Shown here: piece after piece, positions 12,101 through 26,369 of the stretch | Layout of the letters: each line of letters starts with the position of its first letter | How positions within the stretch are numbered: position 1 is the first letter of the stretch | NCBI RefSeq assembly: GCF_051014685.1 | Contig: NW_027478871.1 | Span: forward strand, 1 to 64,000 | DNA: 64,000 nucleotides | Direction: 5' to 3' | DNA from: Ptiloglossa arizonensis | Taxonomy: Eukaryota; Arthropoda; Insecta; Hymenoptera; Colletidae | Notes under the pieces: model-generated | Databases searched by the model: none | What the model saw: the letters and a program-made list of their open reading frames with translations, nothing else | Told to the model about the DNA's origin: nothing | Position numbers and translations under genes: made by a program

Positions 12101-15100
12101 TGTGAAAATTTTGAGTTTCTCAACCGTTTCTTACCTCCAAACTGCCATATCTCGCGAACGGATTGACCAATCCGCAAAATTTCTGTTGCATCTGAAAGTA
12201 GAAAGTCGCCCGATTACAACGGTATGCGTACTTTTCCCCTAGAACGTTCTAGTTATGCTTGTCGAGCATCAGAACTGCGAAAATTTGGAGTTTCTCAAGC
12301 GTTTCTTACCTCCAAACTGCCATATCTCGCGAACGGATTGACCAATCCGCAAAATTTCTGTTGCATCTGAAAGTAGAAACTCGCCCGATTACAACGGTAT
12401 GCGTACTTTCCCCCTAGGCCGTTCTAGTTATTCGTTTCGAGCATCAGAACTGCGAAAATTTTGAGTTTCTCAAGCGTTTCTTACTTCCAAACCGCCATAT
12501 CTCGCGAACGGATTGACCAATCCGCAAAATTTCTGATGCATCTGAAAGTAGAAACTCGCCCGATTACAACGGTATGCGTACTTTTCCCCTAGGCCGTTCT
12601 GGTTAATCGTTTCGAGCATCAGAACTGCGAAAATTTTGAGTTTCTCAAGCGTTTCTTACTTCCAAACTGCCATATCTCGCGAACGGATTGACCAATCCGC
12701 AAAATTTCTGATGCATCTGAAAGTAGAAAGTCGCCCGATTACAACGGTATGCGTACTTTTCCCCTAGAACGTTCTAGTTATGCTTGTCGAGCATCAGAAC
12801 TGCGAAAATTTTGAGTTTCTCAAGCATTTCTTACCTCCAAACTGCCATATCTCGCGAACGGATTGACCAATCCGGAAAATTTCTGTTGCATCTGAAAGTA
12901 GAAACTCGCCCGATTACAACGGTATGCGTACTTTTCCCCTAGTCCGTTCTAGTTATTCGTTTCGAGCATCAGAACTGCGAAAATTTTGAGTTTTTCAAGC
13001 GTTTCTTACTTCCAAATTGCCATACCTCGCGAACGGATTGAGCAATCCGCAAAATTTCTGTTGCATCTGAAGGTAGAAACTCGCCCGTTTACAACGGTAT
13101 GCGTACTTTTCCCCTAGGCCGTTCTCGTTAATCGTTTCGAGCATCAGAACTGCGAAAATTTTGAGTTTCTCAAGCGTTTCTTACTTCCAAACTGCCATAT
13201 CTCGCGAACGGAATGACCAATCCGCAAAATTTCTGATGCATCTGAAAGTAGAAACTCGCCCGATTACAACGGTATGCGTACTTTTCCCCTAGGCCGCTCT
13301 AGTTATTCGTTTCGGGCATCAGAACTGCGAAAATTTTGTGTTTCTCAAGTGTTTCATACTTCCAAACTGCCATATCTCGCGAACGGATTGACCAATCCGC
13401 AAAATTTCTGTTGCATCTGAAAGTAGAAACTCGCCCGATTACAACGGTATGCGTGCTTTTCCCCTAGGCCGTTCTGGTTATTCGTTTCGAGCATCAGAAC
13501 TGTGAAAATTTTGAGTTTCTCAACCGTTTCTTACCTCCAAACTGCCATATCTCGCAAACGGATTGACCAATCCGCAAAATTTCTGTTGCATCTGAAAGTA
13601 GAAAGTCGCCCGATTACAACGGTATGCGTACTTTTCCCCTAGAACGTTCTAGTTATGCTGGTCGAGCATCAGAACTGCGAAAATTTTGAGTTTCTCAAGC
13701 GTTTCTTACCTCCAAACTGCCATATCTCGCGAACGGATTGACTAATCCGCAAAATTTCTGTTGCATCTGAAAGTAGAAACTCACCCGATATCAACGGTAT
13801 GCGTACTTTTCACCTAGGCCGTTCTAGTTAATCGTTTCGAGCATCAGAACTGCGAAAATTTTGAGTTTCTCAAGCGTTTCTTACTTCCAAACTGCCATAT
13901 CTCGCGAACGGATTGACCAATCCGCAAAATTTCTGTTGCATCGGAAAGTACAAACTCGCCCGATTACAACGGTATGCGTACTTTTCCCCTAGGCCGTTCT
14001 GCTTATTCGTTTCGAGCATCAGAACTGTGAAAATTTTGAGTTTCTCAACCGTTTCTTACCTCCAAACTGCCATATCTCGCGAACGGATTGACCAATCCGC
14101 AAAATTTCTGTTGCATCTGAAAGTAGAAAGTCGCCCGATTACAACGGTATGCGTACTTTTCCCCTAGAACGTTCTAGTTATGCTTGTCTAGCATCAGAAC
14201 TGCGAAAATTTGGAGTTTCTCAAGCGTTTCTTACCTCCAAACTGCCATATCTCGCGAACGGATTGACCAATCCTCAAAATTTCTGTTGCATCTGAAAGTA
14301 GAAACTCGCCCGATTACAACGGTATGCGTACTTTTCCCCTAGTCCGTTCTAGTTATTCGTTTCGAGCATCAGAACTGCGAAAATTTTGAGTTTTTCAAGC
14401 GTTTCTTACTTCCAAATTGCCATACCTCGCGAACGAATTGAGCAATCCGCAAAATTTCTGTTGCATCTGAAGGTAGAAACTCGCCCGTTTACAACGGTAT
14501 GCGTACTTTTCCCCTAGGCCGTTCTAGTTATTCGTTTCGAGCATCAGAACTGCGAAAATTTTGAGTTTCTCAAGCGTTTCTTACTTCCAAACCGCCATAT
14601 CTCGCGAACGGATTGACCAATCCGCAAAATTTCTGTTGCATCTGAAAGTAGAAACTCGCCCGATTACAACGGTATGCGTACTTTTCCCCTAGGCCGTTCT
14701 AGTTAATCGTTTCGAGCATCAGAACTGCGAAAATTTTGAGTTTCTCAAGCGTTTCTTACTTCCAAACTGCCATATCTCGCGAACGGATTGACCAATCCGC
14801 AAAATTTCTGATGCATCTGAAGGTAGAAACTCGCGCGATTACAACGGTATGCGTACTTTTCCCCTAGGCCGTTCTAGTTAATCGTTTCGAGCATCAGAAC
14901 TGCGAAAATTTTGAGTTTCTCAAGCGTTTCTTACTTCCAAACTGCCATATCTCGCGAACGGATTGACCAATCCGCAAAATTTCTGATGCATCTGAAGGTA
15001 GAAACTCGCCCGATTACAACGGTATGCGTACTTTTCCCCTAGGCCGTTCTAGTTATTCGTTTCGAGCATCAGAACTGTGAAAATTTTGAGTTTCTCAAGC

Positions 15101-18100
15101 GTTTCTTACTTCCAAACCGCCATATCTCGCGAACGGATTGACCAATCCGCAAAATTTCTGTTGCATCTGAAAGTAGAAACTCGCCCGATTACAACGGTAT
15201 GCGTACTTTTCCCCTAGGCCGTTCTAGTTAATCGTTTCGAGCATCAGAACTGCGAAAATTTTGAGTTTCTCAAGCGTTTCTTACTTCCAAACTGCCATAT
15301 CTCGCGAACGGATTGACCAATCCGCAAAATTTCTGATGCATCTGAAGGTGGAAACTCGCCCGATTACAACGGTATGCGTACTTTTCCCCTTGGCCGTTCT
15401 GGTTAATCGTTTCGAGCATCAGAACTGCGAAAATTTTGAGTTTCTCAAGCGTTTCTTACTTCCAAACTGCCATATCTCGCGAACGGATTGACCAATCCGC
15501 AAAATTTCTGATGCATCTGAAAGTAGAAACTCGCCCGATTACAACGGTAAGCGTACTTTTCCCCTAGGCCGCTCTAGTTATTCGTTTCGAGCATCAGAAC
15601 TGCGAAAATTTTGTGTTTCTCAAGTGTTTCATACTTCCAAACTGCCATATCTCGCGAACGGATTGACCAATCTGCAAAATTTCTGTTGCATCTGAAAGTA
15701 GAAAGTCGCCCGATTACAACGGTATGCGTACTTTTCCCCTAGAACGTTCTAGTTATGCTTGTCGAGCATCAGAACTGCGAAAATTTGGAGTTTCTCAAGC
15801 GTTTCTTACTTCCAAACCGCCATATCTCGCGAACGGATTGACCAATCCGCAAAATTTCTGATGCATCTGAAAGTAGAAAGTCGCCCGATTACAACGGTAT
15901 GCGTACTTTTCCCCTAGAACGTTCTAGTTATGCTTGTCGAGCATCAGAACTGCGAAAATTTGGAGTTTCTCAAGCGTTTCTTACTTCCAAACCGCCATAT
16001 CTCGCGAACGGATTGACCAATCCGCAAAATTTCTGTTGTATCTGAAAGTAGAAACTCGCCCGATTACAACGGTATGCGTACTTTTCCCCTAGGCCGTTCT
16101 AGTTAATCGTTTCGAGCATCAGAACTGCGAAAACTTTGAGTTTCTCAAGCGTTTCTTACTTCCAAACTGCCATATCTCGCGAACGGATTGACCAATCCGC
16201 AAAATTTCTGATGCATCTGAAAGTAGAAAGTCGCCCGATTACAACGGTATGCGTACATTTCCCCTAGGCCGCTCTAGTTATTCGTTTCGGGCATCAGAAC
16301 TGCGAAAATTTTGTGTTTCTCAAGTGTTTCTTACCTCCAAACTGCCATATCTCGCAAACGGATTGACCAATCCGCAAAATTTCTGTCGCATCTGAAAGTA
16401 GAAAGTCGCCCGATTACAACGGTATGCGTACTTTTCCCCTAGAACGTTCTAGTTATGCTGGTCGAGCATCAGAACTGCGAAAATTTTGAGTTTCTCAAGC
16501 GTTTCTTACCTCCAAACTGCCATATCTCGCGAACGGATTGACTAATCCGCAAAATTTCTGTTGCATCTGAAAGTAGAAACTCACCCGATATCAACGGTAT
16601 GCGTACTTTTCCCCTAGGCCGTTCTAGTTAATCGTTTCGAGCATCAGAACTGCGAAAATTTTGAGTTTCTCAAGCGTTTCTTACTTCCAAACTGCCATAT
16701 CTCGCGAACGGACTGACCAATCCGCAAAATTTCTGATGCATCTGAAAGTAGAAACTCGCCCGATTACAACGGTATGCGTACTTTTCCCCTAGGCCGTTCT
16801 GGTTAATCGTTTCGAGCATCAGAACTGCGAAAATTTTGAGTTTCTCAAGCGTTTCTTACTTCCAAACTGCCATATCTCGCGAACGGATTGACCAATCCGC
16901 AAAATTTCTGATGCATCTGAAAGTAGAAACTCGCCCGATTACAACGGTATGCGTACTTTTCCCCTAGGCCGCTCTAGTTATTCGTTTCGAGCATCAGAAT
17001 TGCGAAAATTTTGTGTTTCTCAAGTGTTTCATACTTCCAAACTGCCATATCTCGCGAACGGTTTGACCAATCCGCAAAATTTCTGTTGCATCTGAAAGTA
17101 GAAACTCGCCCGATTACAACGGTATGCGTACTTTTCCCCTAGGCCGTTCTGGTTATTCGTTTCGAGCATCAGAACTGTGAAAATTTTGAGTTTCTCAACC
17201 GTTTCTTACCTCCAAACTGCCATATCTCGCGAACGGATTGACCAATCCGCAAAATTTCTGTTGCATCTGAAAGTAGAAAGTCGCCCGATTACAACGGTAT
17301 GCGTACTTTTCCCCTAGAACGTTCTAGTTATGCTTGTCGAGCATCAGAACTGCGAAAATTTGGAGTTTCTCAAGCGTTTCTTACCTCCAAACTGCCATAT
17401 CTCGCGAACGGATTGACCAATCCGCAAAATTTCTGTTGCATCTGAAAGTAGAAACTCGCCCGATTACAACGGTATGCGTACTTTCCCCCTAGGCCGTTCT
17501 AGTTATTCGTTTCGAGCATCAGAACTGCGAAAATTTTGAGTTTCTCAAGCGTTTCTTACTTCCAAACCGCCATATCTCGCGAACGGATTGACCAATCCGC
17601 AAAATTTCTGATGCATCTGAAAGTAGAAACTCGCCCGATTACAACGGTATGCGTACTTTTCCCCTAGGCCGTTCTGGTTAATCGTTTCGAGCATCAGAAC
17701 TGCGAAAATTTTGAGTTTCTCAAGCGTTTCTTACTTCCAAACTGCCATATCTCGCGAACGGATTGACCAATCCGCAAAATTTCTGATGCATCTGAAAGTA
17801 GAAAGTCGCCCGATTACAACGGTATGCGTACTTTTCCCCTAGAACGTTCTAGTTATGCTTGTCGAGCATCAGAACTGCGAAAATTTTGAGTTTCTCAAGC
17901 ATTTCTTACCTCCAAACTGCCATATCTCGCGAACGGATTGACCAATCCGGAAAATTTCTGTTGCATCTGAAAGTAGAAACTCGCCCGATTACAACGGTAT
18001 GCGTACTTTTCCCCTAGTCCGTTCTAGTTATTCGTTTCGAGCATCAGAACTGCGAAAATTTTGAGTTTTTCAAGCGTTTCTTACTTCCAAATTGCCATAC

Positions 18101-19347
18101 CTCGCGAACGGATTGAGCAATCCGCAAAATTTCTGTTGCATCTGAAGGTAGAAACTCGCCCGTTTACAACGGTATGCGTACTTTTCCCCTAGGCCGTTCT
18201 CGTTAATCGTTTCGAGCATCAGAACTGCGAAAATTTTGAGTTTCTCAAGCGTTTCTTACTTCCAAACTGCCATATCTCGCGAACGGAATGACCAATCCGC
18301 AAAATTTCTGATGCATCTGAAAGTAGAAACTCGCCCGATTACAACGGTATGCGTACTTTTCCCCTAGGCCGCTCTAGTTATTCGTTTCGGGCATCAGAAC
18401 TGCGAAAATTTTGTGTTTCTCAAGTGTTTCATACTTCCAAACTGCCATATCTCGCGAACGGATTGACCAATCCGCAAAATTTCTGTTGCATCTGAAAGTA
18501 GAAACTCGCCCGATTACAACGGTATGCGTGCTTTTCCCCTAGGCCGTTCTGGTTATTCGTTTCGAGCATCAGAACTGTGAAAATTTTGAGTTTCTCAACC
18601 GTTTCTTACCTCCAAACTGCCATATCTCGCAAACGGATTGACCAATCCGCAAAATTTCTGTTGCATCTGAAAGTAGAAAGTCGCCCGATTACAACGGTAT
18701 GCGTACTTTTCCCCTAGAACGTTCTAGTTATGCTGGTCGAGCATCAGAACTGCGAAAATTTTGAGTTTCTCAAGCGTTTCTTACCTCCAAACTGCCATAT
18801 CTCGCGAACGGATTGACTAATCCGCAAAATTTCTGTTGCATCTGAAAGTAGAAACTCACCCGATATCAACGGTATGCGTACTTTTCACCTAGGCCGTTCT
18901 AGTTAATCGTTTCGAGCATCAGAACTGCGAAAATTTTGAGTTTCTCAAGCGTTTCTTACTTCCAAACTGCCATATCTCGCGAACGGATTGACCAATCCGC
19001 AAAATTTCTGTTGCATCGGAAAGTACAAACTCGCCCGATTACAACGGTATGCGTACTTTTCCCCTAGGCCGTTCTGCTTATTCGTTTCGAGCATCAGAAC
19101 TGTGAAAATTTTGAGTTTCTCAACCGTTTCTTACCTCCAAACTGCCATATCTCGCGAACGGATTGACCAATCCGCAAAATTTCTGTTGCATCTGAAAGTA
19201 GAAAGTCGCCCGATTACAACGGTATGCGTACTTTTCCCCTAGAACGTTCTAGTTATGCTTGTCTAGCATCAGAACTGCGAAAATTTGGAGTTTCTCAAGC
19301 GTTTCTTACCTCCAAACTGCCATATCTCGCGAACGGATTGACCAATC
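9138..19347. repeat. 29-monomer (5,075-bp) higher-order repeat, two copies
   Basis: Bases 9138-14272 match 14213-19347 at an exact 5,075-bp offset, so two full units stand in tandem. Linked rare variants repeat in the same order: CGAACGAATTGAG, CTCGCGCGATT, GGTAAGCGTAC, TTGTATCTG, CACCCGATATC, CTTTTCACC and ATCGGAAAGTAC. Substitutions I noticed are T11182 against A16257 and C11925 against T17000; a full alignment may show a few more. The boundaries are marked by T9137/G14212 on the left and T14273/G19348 on the right. Confidence 0.95.
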
Positions 19348-21561
19348 CGCAAAATTTCTGTTGCATCTGAAAGTAGAAACTCGCCCGATTACAACGGTAT
19401 GCGTACTTCCCCCCTAGGCCGTTCTAGTTATTCGTTTCGAGCATCAGAACTGCGAAAATTTTGAGTTTCTCAAACGTTTCTTACTTCCAAACCGCCATAT
19501 CTCGCGAACGGATTGACCAATCCGCAAAATTTCTGTTGCATCTGAAAGTAGAAACTCGCCCGATTACAACGGTATGCGTACTTTTCCCCTAGGCCGTTCT
19601 AGTTAATCGTTTCGAGCATCAGAACTGCGAAAATTTTGAGTTTCTCAAGCGTTTCTTACTTCCAAACTGCCATATCTCGCGAACGGATTGACCAATCCGC
19701 AAAATTTCTGACGCATCTGAAAGTAGAAACTCGCCCGATTACAACGGTATGCGTACTTTTCCCCTAGGCCGTTCTGGTTAATCGTTTCGAGCATCAGAAC
19801 TGCGAAAATTTTGAGTTTCTCAAGCGTTTCTTACTTCCAAACTGCCATATCTCGCGAACGGATTGACCAATCCGCAAAATTTCTGTTGTATCTGAAAGTA
19901 GAAACTCGCCCGATTACAACGGTATGCGTACTTTTCCCCTAGGCCGTTCTAGTTAATCGTTTCGAGCATCAGAACTGCGAAAATTTTGAGTTTCTCAAGC
20001 GTTTCTTACTTCCAAACTGCCATATCTCGCGAACGGATTGACCAATCCGCAAAATTTCTGATGCATCTGAAAGTAGAAAGTCGCCCGATTACAACGGTAT
20101 GCGTACTTTTCCCCTAGAACGTTCTAGTTATGCTTGTCGAGCATCAGAACTGCGAAAATTTTGAGTTTCTCAAGCATTTCTTACCTCCAAACTGCCATAT
20201 CTCGCAAACGGATTGACCAATCTGCAAAATTTCTGTTGCATCTGAAAGTAGAAACTCGCCCGATTACAACGGTATGCGTACTTTTCCCCTAGTCCGTTCT
20301 AGTTACTCGTTTCGAGCATCAGAACTGCGAAAATTTGGAGTTTCTCAAGCGTTTCTTACCTCCAAACTGCCATATCTCGCGAACGGATTGACCAATCCGC
20401 AAAATTTCTGTTGCATCTGAAAGTAGAAACTCGCCCGATTACAACGGTATGCGTACTTCCCCCCTAGGCCGTTCTAGTTATTCGTTTCGAGCATCAGAAC
20501 TGCGAAAATTTTGAGTTTCTCAAACGTTTCTTACTTCCAAACCGCCATATCTCGCGAACGGATTGACCAATCCGCAAAATTTCTGTTGCATCTGAAAGTA
20601 GAAACTCGCCCGATTACAACGGTATGCGTACTTTTCCCCTAGGCCGTTCTAGTTAATCGTTTCGAGCATCAGAACTGCGAAAATTTTGAGTTTCTCAAGC
20701 GTTTCTTACTTCCAAACTGCCATATCTCGCGAACGGATTGACCAATCCGCAAAATTTCTGACGCATCTGAAAGTAGAAACTCGCCCGATTACAACGGTAT
20801 GCGTACTTTTCCCCTAGGCCGTTCTAGTTAATCGTTTCGAGCATCAGAACTGCGAAAATTTTGAGTTTCTCAAGCGTTTCTTACTTCCAAACTGCCATAT
20901 CTCGCGAACGGATTGACCAATCCGCAAAATTTCTGATGCATCTGAAGGTAGAAACTCGCCCGATTACAACGGTATGCGTACTTTTCCCCTAGGCCGTTCT
21001 GGTTAATCGTTTCGAGCATCAGAACTGCGAAAATTTTGAGTTTCTCAAGCGTTTCTTACTTCCAAACTGCCATATCTCGCGAACGGATTGACCAATCCGC
21101 AAAATTTCTGTTGTATCTGAAAGTAGAAACTCGCCCGATTACAACGGTATGCGTACTTTTCCCCTAGGCCGTTCTAGTTAATCGTTTCGAGCATCAGAAC
21201 TGCGAAAATTTTGAGTTTCTCAAGCGTTTCTTACTTCCAAACTGCCATATCTCGCGAACGGATTGACCAATCCGCAAAATTTCTGATGCATCTGAAAGTA
21301 GAAAGTCGCCCGATTACAACGGTATGCGTACTTTTCCCCTAGAACGTTCTAGTTATGCTTGTCGAGCATCAGAACTGCGAAAATTTTGAGTTTCTCAAGC
21401 ATTTCTTACCTCCAAACTGCCATATCTCGCAAACGGATTGACCAATCTGCAAAATTTCTGTTGCATCTGAAAGTAGAAACTCGCCCGATTACAACGGTAT
21501 GCGTACTTTTCCCCTAGTCCGTTCTAGTTACTCGTTTCGAGCATCAGAACTGCGAAAATTT
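19265..21561. repeat. 6-/7-monomer duplication
   Basis: Bases 19265-19775 match 20315-20825 at 1,050 bp (6 monomers). Bases 19733-20336 match 20958-21561 at 1,225 bp (7 monomers). The second copy therefore gained one monomer near 20826-21000. Shared markers are ACTTCCCCCCTAGG, CTCAAACG, CTGACGCATC, TTGTATCTG, CAAGCATTTC and CTCGCAAACGG. Confidence 0.88.
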
Positions 21562-22742
21562 TGAGTTTTTCAAGCGTTCCTTACTTCCAAATTGCCATAC
21601 CTCGCGAACGGATTGAGCAATCCGCAAAATTTCTGTTGCATCTGAAGGTAGAAACTCGCCCGTTTACAACGGTATGCGTACTTTTCCCCTAGGCCGTTCT
21701 GGTTAATCGTTTCGAGCATCAGAACTGCGAAAATTTTGAGTTTCTCTAGCGTTTCTTACTTCCAAACTGCCATATCTCGCGAACGGATTGACCAATCCGC
21801 AAAATTTCTGATGCATCTGAAAGTAGAAACTCGCCCGATTACAACGGTATGCGTACTTTTCCCCTAGGCCGCTCTAGTTATTCGTTTCGGGCATCAGAAC
21901 TGCGAAAATTTTGTGTTTCTCAAGTGTTTCATACTTCCAAACTGCCATATCTCGCGAACGGATTGACCAATCCGCAAAATTTCTGTTGCATCTGAAAGTA
22001 GAAACTCGCCCGATTACAACGGTATGCGTACTTTTCCCCTAGGCCATTCTGGTTATTCGTTTCGAGCATCAGAACTGTGAAAATTTTGAGTTTCTCAACC
22101 GTTTCTTACCTTCAAACTGCCATATCTCGCAAGCGGATTGACCAATCCGCAAAATTTCTGTTGCATCTGAAAGTAGAAACTCACCCGATTACAACGGTAT
22201 GCGTACTTTTCCCCTAGAACGTTCTAGTTATGCTTGTCGAGCATCAGAACTGCGAAAATTTGGAGTTTCTCAAGCGTTTCTTACCTCCAAACTGCCATAT
22301 CTCGCGAACGGATTGACCAATCCTCAAAATTTCTGTTGCATCTGAAAGTAGAAACTCGCCCGATTACAACGGTATGCGTACTTTTCCCCTAGTCCGTTCT
22401 AGTTATTCGTTTCGAGCATCAGAACTGCGAAAATTTTGAGTTTCTCAAGCGTTTCTTACCTCCAAACTGCCATATCTCGGGAACGGATTGACCAATCCGC
22501 AAAATTTCTGTTGCATCTGAAAGTACAAACTCGCCCGATTACAACGGTATGCCTACTTTTCCCCTAGGCCGTTCTAGTTATTCGTTTCGAGCATCAGAAC
22601 TGCGAAAATTTTGAGTTTCTCAAGCGTTTCTTACTTCCAAACCGCCATATCTCGCGAACGGATTGACCAATCCGCAAAATTTCTGTTGCATCTGAAAGTA
22701 GAAACTCGCCCGATTACAACGGTGTGCGTACTTTTCCCCTAC

Positions 22743-25700
22743 GCCGTTCTGGTTAATCGTTTCGAGCATCAGAACTGCGAAAATTTTGAGTTTTTCAAGC
22801 GTTTCTTACTTCCAAATTGCCATACCTCGCGAACGGATTGAGCAATCCGCAAAATTTCTGTTGCATCTGAAGGTAGAAACTCGCCCGTTTACAACGGTAT
22901 GCGTACTTTTCCCCTAGGCCGTTCTAGTTATTCGTTTCGAGCATCAGAACTGCGAAAATTTTGAGTTTCTCCAGCGTTTCTTACTTCCAAAAACCATATC
23001 TCGCGAACGGATTGACCAATCCGCAAAATTTCTGTTGCATCTGAAAGTAGAAACTCGCCCGATTACAACGGTATGCGTACTTTTCCACTAGGCCGTTCTA
23101 GTTAATCGTTTCAAGCATCAGAACTGCGAAAATTTTGAGTTTCTCAAGCGTTTCTTACTTCCAAACTGCCATATCTCGCGAACGGACTGACCAATCCGCA
23201 AAATTGCTGATGCATCTGAAAGTAGAAACTCGCCCGATTACAACGGTATGCGTACTTTTCCCCTAGGCCGTTCTGGTTAATCGTTTCGAGCATCAGAACT
23301 GCGAAAATTTTGAGATTCTCAAGCGTTTCTTACTTCCAAACTGCCATATCTCGCGAACGGATTGACCAATCCGCAAAATTTCTGATGCATCTGAAAGTAT
23401 AATAGAAACTCGCCCGATTACAACGGTATGCGTACTTTTCCCCTAGGCCGCTCTAGTTATTCGTTTCGAGCATCAGAACTGCGAAAATTTTGTGTTTCTC
23501 AAGTGTTTCATACTTCCAAACTGCCATATCTCGCGAACGGATTGACCAATCCGCAAAATTTCTGTTGCATCTGAAAGTAGAAACTCGCCCGATTACAACG
23601 GTATGCGTACTTTTCCCCTAGGCCGTTCTGGTTATTCGTTTCGAGCATCAGAACTGTGAAAATTTTGAGTTTCTCAACCGTTTCTTACCTCCAAACTGCC
23701 ATATCTCGCGAACGGATTGACCAATCCGCAAAATTTCTGTTGCATCTGAAAGTAGAAAGTCGCCCGATTACAACGGTATGCGTACTTTTCCCCTAGAACG
23801 TTCTAGTTATGCTTGTCGAGCATCAGAACTGCGAAAATTTTGAGTTTCTCAAGCGTTTCTTACTTCCAAACTGCCATATCTCGCGAACGGATTGACCAAT
23901 CCGCAAAATTTCTGTTGCATCTGAAAGTAGAAACTCGCCCGATTACAACGGTATGCGTACTTTTCCCCTAGGCCGTTCTGGTTATTCGTTTCGAGCATCA
24001 GAACTGTGAAAATTTTGAGTTTCTCAACCGTTTCTTACCTCCAAACTGCCATATCTCGCGAACGGATTGACCAATCCGCAAAATTTCTGTTGCATCTGAA
24101 AGTAGAAAGTCGCCCGATTGCAACGGTATGCGTACTTTTCCCCTAGAACGTTCTAGTTATGCTTGTCGAGCATCAGAACTGCGAAAATTTTGAGTTTCTC
24201 AAGCGTTTCTTACCTCCAAACTGCCATATCTCGCGAACGGATTGACTAATCCGCAAAATTTCTGTTGCATCTGAAAGTAGAAACTCACCCGATATCAACG
24301 GTATGCGTACTTTTCCCCTAGGCCGTTCTGGTTAATCGTTTCGAGCATCAGAACTGCGAAAATTTTGAGTTTTTCAAGCGTTTCTTACTTCCAAATTGCC
24401 ATACCTCGCGAACGGATTGAGCAATCCGCAAAATTTCTGTTGCATCTGAAGGTAGAAACTCGCCCGTTTACAACGGTATGCGTACTTTTCCCCTAGGCCG
24501 TTCTAGTTATTCGTTTCGAGCATCAGAACTGCGAAAATTTTGAGTTTCTCCAGCGTTTCTTACTTCCAAAAACCATATCTCGCGAACGGATTGACCAATC
24601 CGCAAAATTTCTGTTGCATCTGAAAGTAGAAACTCGCCCGATTACAACGGTATGCGTACTTTTCCACTAGGCCGTTCTAGTTAATCGTTTCAAGCATCAG
24701 AACTGCGAAAATTTTGAGTTTCTCAAGCGTTTCTTACTTCCAAACTGCCATATCTCGCGAACGGACTGACCAATCCGCAAAATTGCTGATGCATCTGAAA
24801 GTAGAAACTCGCCCGATTACAACGGTATGCGTACTTTTCCCCTAGGCCGTTCTGGTTAATCGTTTCGAGCATCAGAACTGCGAAAATTTTGAGATTCTCA
24901 AGCGTTTCTTACTTCCAAACTGCCATATCTCGCGAACGGATTGACCAATCCGCAAAATTTCTGATGCATCTGAAAGTATAATAGAAACTCGCCCGATTAC
25001 AACGGTATGCGTACTTTTCCCCTAGGCCGCTCTAGTTATTCGTTTCGAGCATCAGAACTGCGAAAATTTTGTGTTTCTCAAGTGTTTCATACTTCCAAAC
25101 TGCCATATCTCGCGAACGGATTGACCAATCCGCAAAATTTCTGTTGCATCTGAAAGTAGAAACTCGCCCGATTACAACGGTATGCGTACTTTTCCCCTAG
25201 GCCGTTCTGGTTATTCGTTTCGAGCATCAGAACTGTGAAAATTTTGAGTTTCTCAACCGTTTCTTACCTCCAAACTGCCATATCTCGCGAACGGATTGAC
25301 CAATCCGCAAAATTTCTGTTGCATCTGAAAGTAGAAAGTCGCCCGATTACAACGGTATGCGTACTTTTCCCCTAGAACGTTCTAGTTATGCTTGTCGAGC
25401 ATCAGAACTGCGAAAATTTTGAGTTTCTCAAGCGTTTCTTACTTCCAAACTGCCATATCTCGCGAACGGATTGACCAATCCGCAAAATTTCTGTTGCATC
25501 TGAAAGTAGAAACTCGCCCGATTACAACGGTATGCGTACTTTTCCCCTAGGCCGTTCTGGTTATTCGTTTCGAGCATCAGAACTGTGAAAATTTTGAGTT
25601 TCTCAACCGTTTCTTACCTCCAAACTGCCATATCTCGCGAACGGATTGACCAATCCGCAAAATTTCTGTTGCATCTGAAAGTAGAAAGTCGCCCGATTAC

Positions 25701-25892
25701 AACGGTATGCGTACTTTTCCCCTAGAACGTTCTAGTTATGCTTGTCGAGCATCAGAACTGCGAAAATTTTGAGTTTCTCAAGCGTTTCTTACCTCCAAAC
25801 TGCCATATCTCGCGAACGGATTGACTAATCCGCAAAATTTCTGTTGCATCTGAAAGTAGAAACTCACCCGATATCAACGGTATGCGTACTTT
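22743..25892. repeat. 9-monomer (1,579-bp) tandem duplication
   Basis: Two adjacent copies lie at an offset of 1,579 bp: nine monomers including one 174-bp copy (TTCCAAAAACCAT, near 22990 and 24569) and one 180-bp copy (TAATA insertion at 23400 and 24979). Other shared markers are CTCCAGCG, TTTTCCACTAGG, AAAATTGCTG and GAGATTCTC. The match ends where the second copy reads TTTTCACC near 25893. Confidence 0.92.
23400..23404. other. 5-bp TAATA insertion marking a 180-bp monomer lineage
   Basis: GAAAGTA-TAATA-GAAAC replaces GAAAGTAGAAAC. The same insertion is found at 24979, 32333, 34262, 41791, 42321 and 43726. In every case the next junction is GCCGCTCTAG followed by the TTTTGTGTTTCTC monomer. 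The shared flanks indicate one insertion that was later copied to seven positions over 20 kb. Confidence 0.9.
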
Positions 25893-26369
25893 TCACCTAG
25901 GCCGTTCTAGTTAATCGTTTCGAGCATCAGAACTGCGAAAATTTTGAGTTTCTCAAGCGTTTCTTACTTCCAAACTGCCATATCTCGCGAACGGATTGAC
26001 CAATCCGCAAAATTTCTGTTGCATCGGAAAGTACAAACTCGCCCGATTACAACGGTATGCGTACTTTTCCCCTAGGCCGTTCTGCTTATTCGTTTCGAGC
26101 ATCAGAACTGTGAAAATTTTGAGTTTCTCAAGCGTTTCTTACTTCCAAACCGCCATATCTCGCGAACGGATTGACCAATCCGCAAAATTTCTGTTGCATC
26201 TGAAAGTAGAAACTCGCCCGATTACAACGGTATGCGTACTTTTCCCCTAGGCCGTTCTAGTTAATCGTTTCGAGCATCAGAACTGCGAAAATTTTGAGTT
26301 TCTCAAGCGTTTCTTACTTCCAAACTGCCATATCTCGCGAACGGATTGACCAATCCGCAAAATTTCTGT

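Noticed and set aside
13913..14167. Open frame of 84 codons (copies near 18988, 25996, 27921)
   Set aside because: It is another frame of the same repeat, copied with the higher-order units. Its length follows from 175 not being a multiple of 3 and the chance absence of stops.
23395..23410. TATAAT promoter-like motif
   Set aside because: GTATAATAG arises from the 5-bp TAATA insertion in one monomer lineage. There is no gene downstream and the setting is a eukaryotic satellite.
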